Positions 46,205 to 55,582 of a stretch of 64,000 nt of DNA are shown here, piece by piece. The notes under the pieces were generated by a model. It was given only the letters and a program-made list of their open reading frames with translations. It was not told the origin of the DNA and made no database searches. How positions within the stretch are numbered: the first letter of the stretch is position 1; each line of letters begins with the position of its first letter. Origin of the DNA: CBDCZY01 sp965224745. GTDB taxonomy: Bacteria; Pseudomonadota; Gammaproteobacteria; Methylococcales; Methylomonadaceae. The stretch is from the NCBI GenBank assembly GCA_965224745.1, contig CBDCZY010000002.1:992001-1056000 (forward strand), read 5' to 3'. The position numbers and the translations under genes are program-made.

Positions 46205-47872
46205 ATGAAAATCAATACGTTGCATTTGCAGGGCGATTTTTTCGGTGGGTTAACCGCAGGAATCGTTGCTTTACCTCTGGCTCTGGCCTTCGGTGTCCAA
46301 TCCGGTATGGGGGCGATAGCGGGTCTATATGGCGCTATAGCCATCGGTATTCTGGCGGCATGGTTTGGCGGAACACCTACTCAGATCAGTGGACCGACCG
46401 GGCCAATGACAGTCGTTTCTGCTGTGGTCATAGCTACTGCGATTGAATCTTTCGGTAATTTGGAAGCAGCAATGGCGACTATTGTCGCCATCTTTATGCT
46501 GTCAGGCGCCATGCAAATTTGTTTGGGACTGCTCAAAATAGGCAAATACGTTCGTTATATTCCATATCCAGTGGTTTCAGGATTCATGAGTGGTATAGGC
46601 GTAATCATCATCATATTGCAGATTTTTCCATTTTTGGGGCATGCGTCACCTAAAAGAATACCGGATATTTTTGCAGGAATTCCCGATATTTTGAGCCAAA
46701 TTAATTACGCTTCTGTAGGGCTGGCGACAAGCACAATTGCAGTTATCTATTTGTTTCCCAGGATCACCAGAATCGTACCCAGTCCTCTGATCGCTCTAGT
46801 TGCACTAACCATCGCGTCGACCCTAATGGGTCTGGATGTTGCAATTATTGGCAATATCCCGGAAGGCTTGCCAGCATTAAAAGTTGCCGGACTTTCTGCT
46901 GTTAACTGGTTCGATATATCAACCATTGTAGTACCGGCCATGACCTTGGCGGCATTGGGAGCAATAGATTCCTTATTAACCTCTGTTGTTGCGGATAACC
47001 TGACCAAGACGCAGCATAACAGCGACAAAGAAATGATTGGTCAAGGTCTCGGCAATATGGCCGCAGCAGCTATCGGTGGCATTCCAGGCGCTGGCGCGAC
47101 CATGCGAACTGTAGTGAATATCAATTCAGGTGGACGAACCAACATTTCGGGAGTCATTCACGGCGTTTCTTTATTAGTCGTCCTATTGGGTGCAGGTAAC
47201 TATGCCCGATTGATACCATTGCCGGTGTTGGCTGGAATTCTGATAACGGTAGGAATTGGCATCATCGATTACAAAGGGATTAAACATGTCTTTCATGTGC
47301 CGCGAACTGATGCGGTTATTATGCTCGTGGTATTAGGATTGACTGTCTTTGTTGATCTATTGCAGGCCGTAGGCGTTGGTATGGTAATGGCTTGTATTCT
47401 GTTCATGAAGAAAATGAGCGACATCACTGAAGCAAATTCAGAGGTCAGTGCGCTTGAGGATTTTTCCAGCGAAGAAAGTTGGGAAGATGAAGCGAATCTT
47501 CCGGAAACAATCAGCGAGAAAGTGTTTATTAAGCATTTCGATGGGCCGATTTTTTTTGGGTTCGCCAATAAGTTTCTTATGATGACGCGGACACTCCCAG
47601 AAGTAGATGTTGTGATCATGCGCATGAAAAGAGTTCCTTATATCGATCAGTCTGGGTTATATGCCATCGAAGATGCTGTCTTGGCCTTGCAGGAAAAAAA
47701 TGTTTTGGTGCTGATGACTGCCTTACAGGAGCAACCTAGGGATATGTTGGAAAGAGTAGGGATGATTCCCAACTTGATTCCGGAAGAACACGTACTTACT
47801 GATTTTCAAGCAGGAATTACCGCCTTGAGGAAGGGCGAAATGACTGCTACAGAATCTCGAAGTGACGAATGA
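46205..47872 (+). CDS. SulP-family anion transporter with STAS domain
   Basis: 555 residues. The membrane part has the SulP blocks DFFGGLTAGIVALPLALAFG, GPTGPMTVVSAVV, GIPGAGATMRTVVNINSGGR and a dozen or more membrane spans to about residue 400. The C-terminal STAS domain carries MKRVPYIDQSGLYAIEDAVL. Family members move sulfate, bicarbonate or other anions in symport with sodium or protons. The neighbouring SulP-carbonic anhydrase gene, convergent and 96 bases away, makes bicarbonate a reasonable guess, not a proof. Confidence 0.88.
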   Translation: MKINTLHLQGDFFGGLTAGIVALPLALAFGVQSGMGAIAGLYGAIAIGILAAWFGGTPTQISGPTGPMTVVSAVVIATAIESFGNLEAAMATIVAIFMLSGAMQICLGLLKIGKYVRYIPYPVVSGFMSGIGVIIIILQIFPFLGHASPKRIPDIFAGIPDILSQINYASVGLATSTIAVIYLFPRITRIVPSPLIALVALTIASTLMGLDVAIIGNIPEGLPALKVAGLSAVNWFDISTIVVPAMTLAALGAIDSLLTSVVADNLTKTQHNSDKEMIGQGLGNMAAAAIGGIPGAGATMRTVVNINSGGRTNISGVIHGVSLLVVLLGAGNYARLIPLPVLAGILITVGIGIIDYKGIKHVFHVPRTDAVIMLVVLGLTVFVDLLQAVGVGMVMACILFMKKMSDITEANSEVSALEDFSSEESWEDEANLPETISEKVFIKHFDGPIFFGFANKFLMMTRTLPEVDVVIMRMKRVPYIDQSGLYAIEDAVLALQEKNVLVLMTALQEQPRDMLERVGMIPNLIPEEHVLTDFQAGITALRKGEMTATESRSDE

Positions 47873-47968
47873 TATAAAACTAATGGTCGCTATTCAAAAG
47901 CAAAGTGCTGTCAAAATATTTTTGGCAATATCTTTGTTGTCGTTGATGCAAGTCCCCTGAAAAAAACT

Positions 47969-50200
47969 TCATTCTGGTAATGGTATTACCAAGTCATCAT
48001 AGAAACTGACCTCACCGGTTTCTATGTCGTGCATGGCTCCTATAACCCCGATTTCGCCAGCGATTGCCATGGAACGTAATAACTGGCTTCTTTCCTTGAT
48101 TTGTTCAACCATAATCTCAACATTCCGTTCAGCGACCTGCTCCTCTAAAATACTGTCCTGATGACTGATTCTGGCAAAATGTCCCTTTTCAACTGATTTA
48201 ATAGCTGGCTGGATTTTTTTTAACAGTCCAGTCAGATGATCCAGCTTTACGTCATTGCAAGCACCTTTGATGGCGCCACAGTGACTGTGGCCTAGAACAA
48301 CAATTATTTTGGAGCCTGCAAGCTTGCAGGCGAATTCCATGCTGCCCAGAATATCATCATTGATTATGTTCCCTGCAACTCTGACACTAAATATATCGCC
48401 TAATCCTTGATCAAAAATCAATTCTGAGGAAGTGCGTGAATCAATACAACTCAAAATAATGGCCACTGGAAACTGCCCATCTATGCTTTCGTCGACCTGT
48501 TCCAGGAAATTACGATGACTTTTTAGATTATTGACAAAACGGGCATTACCGGCTTTTAGCGTTTCCAAAATATCCATTGGGGTCAAAGTTTGTTGTGACT
48601 CCTTACTGACAGGCAAAACTCGGTTTACCGGAGGTAAAACACCAAAACCACGTAAATTTTGAATCACCAATTTAATTTTTTTTCGCTTCGCCTCAACTCT
48701 AAAATTCTGAATGATTTCATAGATATCATAATCGATGTATTTTGAATCGGTCGCATCGATCACCATAGAGGAGCCATTTGGCAATTCATCAAGTAACTGG
48801 AATATATTTGCCTTATTCAAAAACGTAACGCTTTCCGATAAGCGAATGATGGTTTTGTTGGCTTTATGCTGTCTGTGTAAATAAAAGCCAACTTTCAGAT
48901 TTTCCAGCAATATAAAAAACAGGGCAAACCCCATACCAATAGCTATACCAGTCAACATATCGGTGAAAACCATGCCTAGAATGGTGGCTAAAAATGGAAT
49001 AAAATGATATACGCCGACTTGATACAGCCTTTTGAATAATGATGGTTTCGCCAGCTTATAGCCGACAACCAGTAAGATGGCAGCAAGGCTGGCCAGAGGA
49101 ATCTTATTTAATAGTTCTGGGATTAGTAAGCCAGCCATTAACAACAGCACGCCGTGCATGATGGCAGACATTTTTGTGCGACCACCATATTGAATATTTG
49201 CAGAACTACGTACAACAACTTGGGTGATCGGCAGACCACCAATCAAACCGGAGCAGAAATTGCCTAAGCCTTGTGCCTTAAGTTCCCGGTTTTTAGGTGT
49301 AATCCGTTTGTAGGGGTCAAGCTTATCTGTAGCTTCGACACTCAATAGTGTTTCGAGGCTTGAGATGATGGCCATTGTAACAGCAATGATGTAAATATCT
49401 GGATTGCTGAGTTGGGTAAAATCCGGCAATGTAAAAAAATTTAACAGCTCAGTAAGATTTTCGGCAACTGGCAACGTTACCAGATGATTACTGCTTAGCG
49501 CCCACTGGGGATATTGGTTGATGAACAATTGATTCAAAACCACACCTGTGATTACCGTGGCTAACGCCCCATGTATCCATTTACTCAGCCAAAATTTATT
49601 AAACCAGTCGGTTTCCCAAAGCCATAAAACACCTAAACTAATAAGGCTAATAAAGATAGCTCCAGGTGAAATGAAATCAACCATGTGTCCCAGTTCTGTC
49701 AATGTCGTATAGTGATCGCTCTGAAAAAATGAAATATCACCTTCATAGTCTCTGTCGTAGCCAAAAGCATGGGGAATTTGCTTAAGAAAAAGAATAATGC
49801 CAATACCTGACAATAAACCATTGATGACTGCAGAGGGAAAATAAAAACCAACAATTCCAGCGTTGAGCAATCCCATAATAACCTGGATAATTCCTGCTAA
49901 CGAAACCGCCAGAAGAAACGCTTCATAGCCCAGTTCAGCAATAGCTTTCGACACGATAATAACAAGACCCGCAGCAGGGCCGCTAACACCAAGTGCGGAG
50001 TTACTCAGCCTCCCTACCACGATGCCGCCGATAATGCCTGCTATCAACCCTGAAAACAATGGCGCTCCTGAAGCAAGAGCAATCCCTAAACACAATGGTA
50101 AAGCAATTAAAAAAACCGCAGTGCTGGCAGGTAAGTCATGACGCAGACTATTAATAGTGTAACTCTTATCCCGTTTGTTCGAAAAAAGACCTTTTATCAT
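47969..50200 (-). CDS. SulP transporter fused to beta-carbonic anhydrase
   Basis: 743 residues in one frame. Residues 1-430 or so are a SulP membrane domain (LPASTAVFLIALPLCLGIAL, LGVSGPAAGLVIIVSKAIAE, GGLPITQVVVRSSANIQYGG). A STAS-like domain (about 440-530, VIDATDSKYIDYDIYEIIQN) links it to a beta-carbonic anhydrase (about 540-743). The anhydrase has the zinc and dyad residues in ILSCIDSRTSSELIFDQGLG (Cys585, Asp587, Arg589) and VVLGHSHCGAIKGA (His and Cys near 640). The fusion would couple bicarbonate transport to CO2/bicarbonate interconversion at the cytoplasmic face. All catalytic residues appear present. Confidence 0.92.
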   Translation of the reverse strand: MIKGLFSNKRDKSYTINSLRHDLPASTAVFLIALPLCLGIALASGAPLFSGLIAGIIGGIVVGRLSNSALGVSGPAAGLVIIVSKAIAELGYEAFLLAVSLAGIIQVIMGLLNAGIVGFYFPSAVINGLLSGIGIILFLKQIPHAFGYDRDYEGDISFFQSDHYTTLTELGHMVDFISPGAIFISLISLGVLWLWETDWFNKFWLSKWIHGALATVITGVVLNQLFINQYPQWALSSNHLVTLPVAENLTELLNFFTLPDFTQLSNPDIYIIAVTMAIISSLETLLSVEATDKLDPYKRITPKNRELKAQGLGNFCSGLIGGLPITQVVVRSSANIQYGGRTKMSAIMHGVLLLMAGLLIPELLNKIPLASLAAILLVVGYKLAKPSLFKRLYQVGVYHFIPFLATILGMVFTDMLTGIAIGMGFALFFILLENLKVGFYLHRQHKANKTIIRLSESVTFLNKANIFQLLDELPNGSSMVIDATDSKYIDYDIYEIIQNFRVEAKRKKIKLVIQNLRGFGVLPPVNRVLPVSKESQQTLTPMDILETLKAGNARFVNNLKSHRNFLEQVDESIDGQFPVAIILSCIDSRTSSELIFDQGLGDIFSVRVAGNIINDDILGSMEFACKLAGSKIIVVLGHSHCGAIKGACNDVKLDHLTGLLKKIQPAIKSVEKGHFARISHQDSILEEQVAERNVEIMVEQIKERSQLLRSMAIAGEIGVIGAMHDIETGEVSFYDDLVIPLPE

Positions 50201-50551
50201 TTTTGCTCTCTAAGACTAGTTTTTATAAGTTCGTATTAAAAATCCAGAATGTTCAGTCATGTAATACTGCTGGTTCCTAGTTCACCGTAGTATCTGACAG
50301 ATTTGGTTTGATAGTTCGGTTGATATCACTTTTCGATAGTTATCAAGTACGCTATTGGCAAGTTGGAGAGCAATATATCATAGTCAACAAAAATCAGAAA
50401 TTAGTTCATTGCTTTTAAGGCACCCGCCAAAGATAGGGGCTAATGGGAATGGCCGAAAAGAAAGCTTGCTAGAAGAAATTGAGCTGATTGCAATCGACAA
50501 CGCTCTATTGACAGAAACACCAATCCAATATCAATGGCTTTTATAACTGTG
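50201..50551. other. Intergenic region without recognised genes
   Basis: 350 bases upstream of the SulP-carbonic anhydrase gene. A 63-codon open frame here lacks an ATG with a ribosome-binding site and resembles nothing known to me. It may hold the transporter promoter. Confidence 0.45.
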
Positions 50552-51031
50552 TCATAACCCTAGTTTTGTTAATCCAGGATAGTTATCAGGGCGTCGTCCT
50601 GAAGGCCAGGTAAATTTACGTTCAGTTTCAGTTATAGGCAGGTCGTTGATGCTTGCGTAGCGGCGCTGCATCAAACCATTATCGGCAAACGCCCAGTTTT
50701 CGTTGCCGTAAGAGCGAAACCAAGCTCCTGAGTCGTTGTGCCATTCATAAGCAAAGCGCACGGCAATACGGTTTTCTGCGAAAGTCCAAAGTTCTTTGAT
50801 CAAACGATAATCCAATTCAAGTTCCCATTTACGCTTCAGAAATTCGATGATTTGTTCTCGACCTTCCGGAAATTCAAACCGGTTGCGCCATTGGCTATCC
50901 ACAGTATATGCCAGAACCACTTTTTGTGGATCGCGGTTGTTCCACCCATCCTCGGCCGCGCGGACTTTTTGTGCGGCACTTTCACGAGTGAACGGAGGAA
51001 AGGGCGGTCTGGGCGCCTCGTTTGTATCCAT
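50552..51031 (-). CDS. DUF1348 (NTF2-like) protein
   Basis: 159 residues. The family sequence runs through the whole protein: PPFPPFTRESAAQKVRAAED, YTVDSQWRNRFEFPEGREQI, RIAVRFAYEWHNDSGAWFRS, GNENWAFADNGLMQRRYASI and LPITETERKF. It is a cytoplasmic SnoaL/NTF2-fold protein of unknown function, often in single-gene units, as here. Confidence 0.9.
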   Translation of the reverse strand: MDTNEAPRPPFPPFTRESAAQKVRAAEDGWNNRDPQKVVLAYTVDSQWRNRFEFPEGREQIIEFLKRKWELELDYRLIKELWTFAENRIAVRFAYEWHNDSGAWFRSYGNENWAFADNGLMQRRYASINDLPITETERKFTWPSGRRPDNYPGLTKLGL

Positions 51032-51142
51032 TATTGATTTCTAAAAACAAGATGTAAATAAGGAGAAGTAATGTTAACAGAATCAGATTTCTATAATCAC
51101 CTTCTAGTTTGAATTAATCAACAGTCAATTGAGTCCTGACTA

Positions 51143-51306
51143 TATACTTCACGCGGCCACGGATGCGGATTTCTATCGGTCGATTTTTGCCGATAGACTG
51201 CGTTACAGAAACAGTTTCGTAGCTTGCTATGCGCCTATTTCAGCGCCTTGCTCTCGACCAAAATCAATACGCTATAAATTCCGCATCCGTGGCCGCGTGA
51301 AGTATA
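51143..51306. repeat. Nested palindromic element, copy C, with perfect 27-bp arms
   Basis: The outer arms at 51143-51169 and 51280-51306 are exact inverted repeats beginning TATACTTCACGCGGCCACGG. Inside, 51205-51245 forms a second hairpin with the family core (TTTCGTAGCTTGCTATGCGC). Total length is 164 bases. It lies just after the 3' end of the cytochrome/phosphoesterase/peroxidase gene set, where it could also act as a terminator. Confidence 0.85.
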
Positions 51307-51317
51307 GCCATTAAGAC

Positions 51318-51722
51318 CTAATGCTTTCCAGGCGCTAACTCATTACCTCGCCGCTCCCAGGTTATGTAGGCTTCGATAGCGGTCATTTTAGGACTGTCTA
51401 GAGGAAGTGGATCGCCTTCTAAGGGGTTTTGAATGCACCAGTTGATCATTTCTCTGAGAGCAACGACTTTACCCAACTGTTGCTGGAATTTGGGGTAGGT
51501 TTCTGGATGAGTGTTTGCTGCATTGGGATGGCACATATCGCAGGAAACCGCATTTTTTCCAAGATGGGAATGAAATAAAGCATCGCCTTCTTTGGCTACA
51601 GAAGCAAATTCGTTCTCCCATTTTTCCAGATCATTCGTGGTTGTTTCATCAGCGTACAAAATTGGCGCAAACAGATAAGCAATTACAATAACTACAAGGC
51701 TAACAAGATCAAACTTTTTCAT
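51318..51722 (-). CDS. Periplasmic monoheme cytochrome c, SoxA-like
   Basis: 134 residues with a signal peptide (LVSLVVIVIAYLFAPILYAD). There is one heme site, CDMCH, then YPKFQQQLGKVVALREMINW, CIQNPLEGDPLPL and MTAIEAYITWERRGNELAPG. The spacing of heme motif, 'YP', 'INWC' and 'AY..WERRG' resembles SoxA/TsdA-type cytochromes, in which the late Cys can be a heme ligand or carry a thiol group. It lies 20 bases after the metallophosphoesterase gene, so it is the third gene of that operon. Confidence 0.72.
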   Translation of the reverse strand: MKKFDLVSLVVIVIAYLFAPILYADETTTNDLEKWENEFASVAKEGDALFHSHLGKNAVSCDMCHPNAANTHPETYPKFQQQLGKVVALREMINWCIQNPLEGDPLPLDSPKMTAIEAYITWERRGNELAPGKH

Positions 51723-51742
51723 GTTGTCGTCTCCAGAGATAA

Positions 51743-52813
51743 TTAATAATGTTGCTGTGGAGGAAGTACTTCGTCCTGCGACTGCATGTCGGCATCTTCT
51801 GGCCGACCCGTTCGTTTGGAATATTTTACAACGCGATTTTGGTTCTCCCAGAGGCGATATTGATTGCTGATATAACCGTCGTCGGTATTAATAGTCGACC
51901 AGCCAGTAGCGTCCCTATCGTTAAAAGGATCTGCCCGGTTCATTTTGATGGTTAGCTTAGGCAGGTTACTCGGTTTTTGGGTATAACTCGGCGGATAGGG
52001 CCAAGGCCAGGCGGTAGACATCATCGCATAGAAGCTTATATTGCCGATCTGGTTGTACATCACTTGGTGTACATGGCCGTGTAAAACAGTCACTTTTTTA
52101 AAAGGCCTGAGCAGTGCCTGGACTTTTTCGGCATCATCGGTCCAAAAATTCCACGGTTGAAACACTTTATATAGCGGCGAGTGCGATAATACGACTATAG
52201 GCGTATCTTTTCTAATCCCTGCAAGATCTTTATTTAACCAGGCCAATTGGCTATCACCGACCATAAAAGGTGACCCCTCCGGATTATCCAGTCGAGCCAT
52301 GTTAAGCATGCGATCCATGGCCGTTGGCCAACGATCGATCCATTTTTGGTGAGTAAGGATGCTGTTCAGTACAACAAAATGAACGCCTTTATGATCGAAG
52401 CTGTAATACAACTCGCTGACTTTATCCTGCCAATACTGACCCATGTCTAAATAGTAATCATGTTCGCCAATGACCCAGCGTACCGGTAAACCGTTCAAAC
52501 CCGACATAATCTCCAACCCATGATCTATTTCTTCACGTTTACCAAGCTGGGCGAGGTCGCCGCCATAGATAACAAAGTCCGGTTTTGGCCTTAACAAGTT
52601 AGCTTCAAACACCGCTTTGCTTAAACCATTGTCGAAATTGCGGGTGAATTTAGCGCCTTTAACATGATTTAAGTGCGAGTCGGAAATATAGGCAAAAGTA
52701 AACGATTCCTGCTGGGTTTTACCCCATACAATCTCAACTAAGCTCACGGGTAAAGTGGCGGCCGCACCCAGTGTGGTAAGTTGTTTCATGAAGGTTCTGC
52801 GAGGTTTATTCAT
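51743..52813 (-). CDS. Tat-exported calcineurin-like metallophosphoesterase
   Basis: 356 residues from the ATG at 52813, with AGGAG upstream. The frame is open to 52882 but inside the peroxidase gene. The N-terminus KPRRTFMKQLTTLGAAATLP is a twin-arginine-type signal. The metal-binding motifs are complete: YISDSHLN, YGGDLAQLG, IGEHDYY, LSHSPLY and LHGHVHQV. It overlaps the 3' end of the diheme peroxidase gene by 8 bases. The substrate is unknown. Its place between two heme proteins suggests a joint periplasmic function. Confidence 0.85.
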   Translation of the reverse strand: MNKPRRTFMKQLTTLGAAATLPVSLVEIVWGKTQQESFTFAYISDSHLNHVKGAKFTRNFDNGLSKAVFEANLLRPKPDFVIYGGDLAQLGKREEIDHGLEIMSGLNGLPVRWVIGEHDYYLDMGQYWQDKVSELYYSFDHKGVHFVVLNSILTHQKWIDRWPTAMDRMLNMARLDNPEGSPFMVGDSQLAWLNKDLAGIRKDTPIVVLSHSPLYKVFQPWNFWTDDAEKVQALLRPFKKVTVLHGHVHQVMYNQIGNISFYAMMSTAWPWPYPPSYTQKPSNLPKLTIKMNRADPFNDRDATGWSTINTDDGYISNQYRLWENQNRVVKYSKRTGRPEDADMQSQDEVLPPQQHY

Positions 52814-54029
52814 TGCTCTCTCCTGTGTCGTTAATAGCAACGGGATTAAAACGGTCACTGGTAAGCGATTCAAGAAAAGCAATAAGATCCCTCTTTTCCT
52901 GCTCGGTTAGGTTAAGTGGACGAATACCGCCGTCTAGCGCTGCTTTTGTATCGCCTCCGCGATTATAGAGTTCAATGACATCTTTTAACCTGGCTAGACT
53001 GCCATCATGCATATAGGGGGCGGTAAGCGCTATATTTCGTAAAGTAGACGTTTTAAAACGACCCAGGTCGGACGGATCCTGGGTAATGGCATAACGTCCC
53101 AATTCGGAGATATTGGTTTTAGTAAGGATAGCTTCGTCAATGTTATTTTTGTCTTGCTTCTTATCGATGAAAGAATCAATGATAGCTGCCAGCCGTGATT
53201 CAACTTTGTGAAAACTAACCCCTAAATTGTGAAAGCGGTTGTCCGTGAATGTAGCATTGGTTTGTTCAATGGTATGGCAGCTAACGCAGCGAGCTTTACC
53301 CCTGAATAATGCTAATCCTTTGATTGCGGATGCTGACATGGCAGTTGGGTCGCCACCATATTGATAACGATCAAACGGACTATTACCTGCAATGACCGAG
53401 CGTTCAAAGCTGGCAATGGCTTTGGCAACATGATCCATTGAAATGTTATTAAGGTTGGTGCTAAACACTTGCTCAAATTGCTGTCGATATTGAGGATCGG
53501 TACGTACGATTGTCATTATCTTCTGATGGTCTTTCAAACCATGTTCGATGGGATTTAAAAACGGATCTTTTGATTGCTTCTCCAGGCTAGGTTGCCTGCC
53601 ATCCCAAAATTGACTGCTAAAATATGCGGCATTAATAACGGTTGGGCTGTTGCGCGTGCCAAGCTGTTTTCCAATACCTTCTGCCAAAGGTTTTTGATCA
53701 GCAAACCCTTTGCTCGGATCATGACACTTTTGACAGTTGACGGTTCCATCTCCACTGAATCGTTTGTCTTCAAATAATCGTTTGCCAAGCTTAATTTTAG
53801 CGGCGGTTTGAGGATTATCAGCAGGAATAACTAACGGAGGCAAACCTAACAAGGAATCATAATTTTGCTTTGATTTTGGTGTTTTGTGCGAAGTATTCGT
53901 AGTAGTTTTAGCTTTTGTTACAGGTTCTTGTTCCATCTTAGGTCGAGACGTATTGACTGTGCTCGATGTACTGCAAGCTAACAAGCTCAAGCTGGAAGCC
54001 AGAATGAATGTTAGAAAAAGTTTTTGCAT
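52806..54029 (-). CDS. Diheme cytochrome c peroxidase / MauG-family lipoprotein
   Basis: 407 residues. The lipobox SLSLLAC marks a lipoprotein, followed by a Ser/Thr/Lys linker. Two heme sites are present: CQKCHDPSKGFAD, and CVSCHTIEQTNATFTDNRFH. The GTRNSPTVINAAYFSSQFWD segment followed by GRQPSLEKQSKDPFLNPIEH is the CcpA/MauG signature, and TLRNIALTAPYMHDGSLARL closes the family. Members reduce hydrogen peroxide or oxidise protein and peptide substrates (MauG, MbnH). The gene is divergent from oxyR, which fits peroxide regulation. The intergenic 54030-54291 probably holds both promoters. Confidence 0.87.
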   Translation of the reverse strand: MQKLFLTFILASSLSLLACSTSSTVNTSRPKMEQEPVTKAKTTTNTSHKTPKSKQNYDSLLGLPPLVIPADNPQTAAKIKLGKRLFEDKRFSGDGTVNCQKCHDPSKGFADQKPLAEGIGKQLGTRNSPTVINAAYFSSQFWDGRQPSLEKQSKDPFLNPIEHGLKDHQKIMTIVRTDPQYRQQFEQVFSTNLNNISMDHVAKAIASFERSVIAGNSPFDRYQYGGDPTAMSASAIKGLALFRGKARCVSCHTIEQTNATFTDNRFHNLGVSFHKVESRLAAIIDSFIDKKQDKNNIDEAILTKTNISELGRYAITQDPSDLGRFKTSTLRNIALTAPYMHDGSLARLKDVIELYNRGGDTKAALDGGIRPLNLTEQEKRDLIAFLESLTSDRFNPVAINDTGESNE

Positions 54030-54291
54030 CGGGTGATCTCCTTTAGTTTATTGGCAAGTCAATTGAGGGTGCCTCTAGTCACTCTTCTATTGTCCGCTTT
54101 CTGCGTTGGATGATTTTTTACGATCTTCATGTATGTCCTATACACTGCGGTTCTTGAAAGCTATCCACGCTTAACTCAAACAAAAGTCCCTAAAATGCTT
54201 GAAGTATAAATCTACGCCGATTATCATAATAAGTAAAATAGATTTTTTTCATGGTAATGATCAATTTTTCTGATTATTGGGGATAATAAGA

Positions 54292-55182
54292 ATGAATATG
54301 CCAACCGTTAAACAATTACGCTATCTCGTTGCACTGGATGAAGTAACCCATTTTGGCAAAGCTGCTGAGGCTTGCCGGGTTTCTCAGCCAGCTTTTAGCA
54401 TGGCTATCAAAGAAGTTGAAACATTGCTGGGTGTACAGCTGGTGGATCGTACCAATAAGTCGGTGACGATGACAGAGGCAGGTCGTCAAGTTGCACAAAA
54501 CGCTCGTATCTGCCTCAATGATTTAACCAATTTGGTACACCGTGCAACCGCTCTGGATGGGCCGCTGGCCGGTAAGTTAACATTGGGAATCATTCCCACC
54601 ATTGCACCCTTTGTGCTCCCTTCTGTAATGAAAGCAATAGCAAAACAATACCCCGATCTAAAGTTATTTTTGAAAGAACGGATGACCTTGATGCTATACG
54701 ATGAACTAATGGCGGGCTATCTGGATGCAATATTGGTCGCTTTACCTTACGACTTTAAGCACGTTGAGATATTACCTCTGTATCGTGATTATTTTCATTT
54801 GGCCTACCGAGAAGATACCACTTGGTTAGAGATAAAAGAAAGTAACATCCCTGATCTGAAACCAGAGAGCGTGTTACTTCTAGAGGACGGCCATTGTTTA
54901 CGAGAGCATACCTTATCAGCTTGTAAATTGAGGAATACGGACAAGGTTAATCAGTTTTGCGCGACTGGTTTGTACACCTTACTGAATATGGTAGAAAACG
55001 ATATGGGCGTTACTTTTTTGCCACAAATGGCCGAAGGTTCAACCCTGCTGAAGAATTCAAAAATAAAAATGTCCAAACTGCATGAAGACAGCTATCGCAA
55101 AATAGGTTTGGTTTGGCGAAAAAATAGTGCGCAACGAGCCGAGTTTGAAGCGCTTGGCGAATTAATACGAAACTGCAGATAA
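54292..55182 (+). CDS. oxyR: OxyR, peroxide-sensing LysR regulator
   Basis: 296 residues from the ATG at 54292 (GGGG upstream; a further ATG lies two codons on). The N-terminal winged helix-turn-helix reads LRYLVALDEVTHFGKAAEAC and VSQPAFSMAIKEVETLLGV. The effector domain has LLLEDGHCLREHTLSACKLR, holding both redox cysteines of OxyR in the usual spacing (E. coli Cys199 and Cys208). Hydrogen peroxide forms a disulfide that turns on peroxide-defence genes. The neighbouring diheme peroxidase is the obvious candidate target. Confidence 0.93.
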   Translation: MNMPTVKQLRYLVALDEVTHFGKAAEACRVSQPAFSMAIKEVETLLGVQLVDRTNKSVTMTEAGRQVAQNARICLNDLTNLVHRATALDGPLAGKLTLGIIPTIAPFVLPSVMKAIAKQYPDLKLFLKERMTLMLYDELMAGYLDAILVALPYDFKHVEILPLYRDYFHLAYREDTTWLEIKESNIPDLKPESVLLLEDGHCLREHTLSACKLRNTDKVNQFCATGLYTLLNMVENDMGVTFLPQMAEGSTLLKNSKIKMSKLHEDSYRKIGLVWRKNSAQRAEFEALGELIRNCR

Positions 55183-55262
55183 AACACGCTATTGTTATTG
55201 AAAAGAGGTTGTTAGCTGTTAAGGAAAAACCTGATTTGAAGGCGCATACCCCGCCTTTTGCT

Positions 55263-55402
55263 CTACTTTGTCAGATGACATCATTCATTTTTTTCAAAGA
55301 TCGTCATTCCGACAAGAATTGCCGGAATCCAGACTTCATGGATGAATTTCAGATTACCATCCGTGGCACTGGATACCAGCTACTAGCAAGTATGACGGTC
55401 CT
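55263..55402. repeat. Second repeat family, copy 1
   Basis: It begins CTACTTTGTCAG and contains CGTCATTCCGAC, GCCGGAATCCAGACTTCATG and TATGACGG. It is clearly homologous to 60448-60604. The right-hand end (CTGACAAAGTAG in the other copy) is missing, and copy D of the palindrome family begins exactly here. Confidence 0.8.
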
Positions 55403-55563
55403 AGGAGTGAGGATTTAATAATATCCGCATCTTGACTTGTCTTTTTGTCCGTCTTCCACGTTGTAGAAACAGTTGCGTAGCGTACTATGCGCCTGTTTCT
55501 ACGCCTTGAATACGAACAAAAATCCTGCACCAAACTTCCGGATATTATTAAATCCTCGCTCCT
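55403..55563. repeat. Nested palindromic element, copy D
   Basis: The outer arms 55403-55427 and 55539-55563 match at 24 of 25 positions (AGGAGTGAGGATTTAATAAT). The inner hairpin 55463-55502 has perfect 10-bp arms GTAGAAACAG/CTGTTTCTAC around TTGCGTAGCGTACTATGCGC. It separates convergent oxyR and norB and may terminate both. Confidence 0.85.
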
Positions 55564-55582
55564 TATCAATGTCTCAGAAAAC

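Noticed and set aside
50355..50546. 63-codon open frame near the SulP-carbonic anhydrase gene
   Set aside because: It starts at a TTG without a ribosome-binding site and shows no domain or signal peptide.
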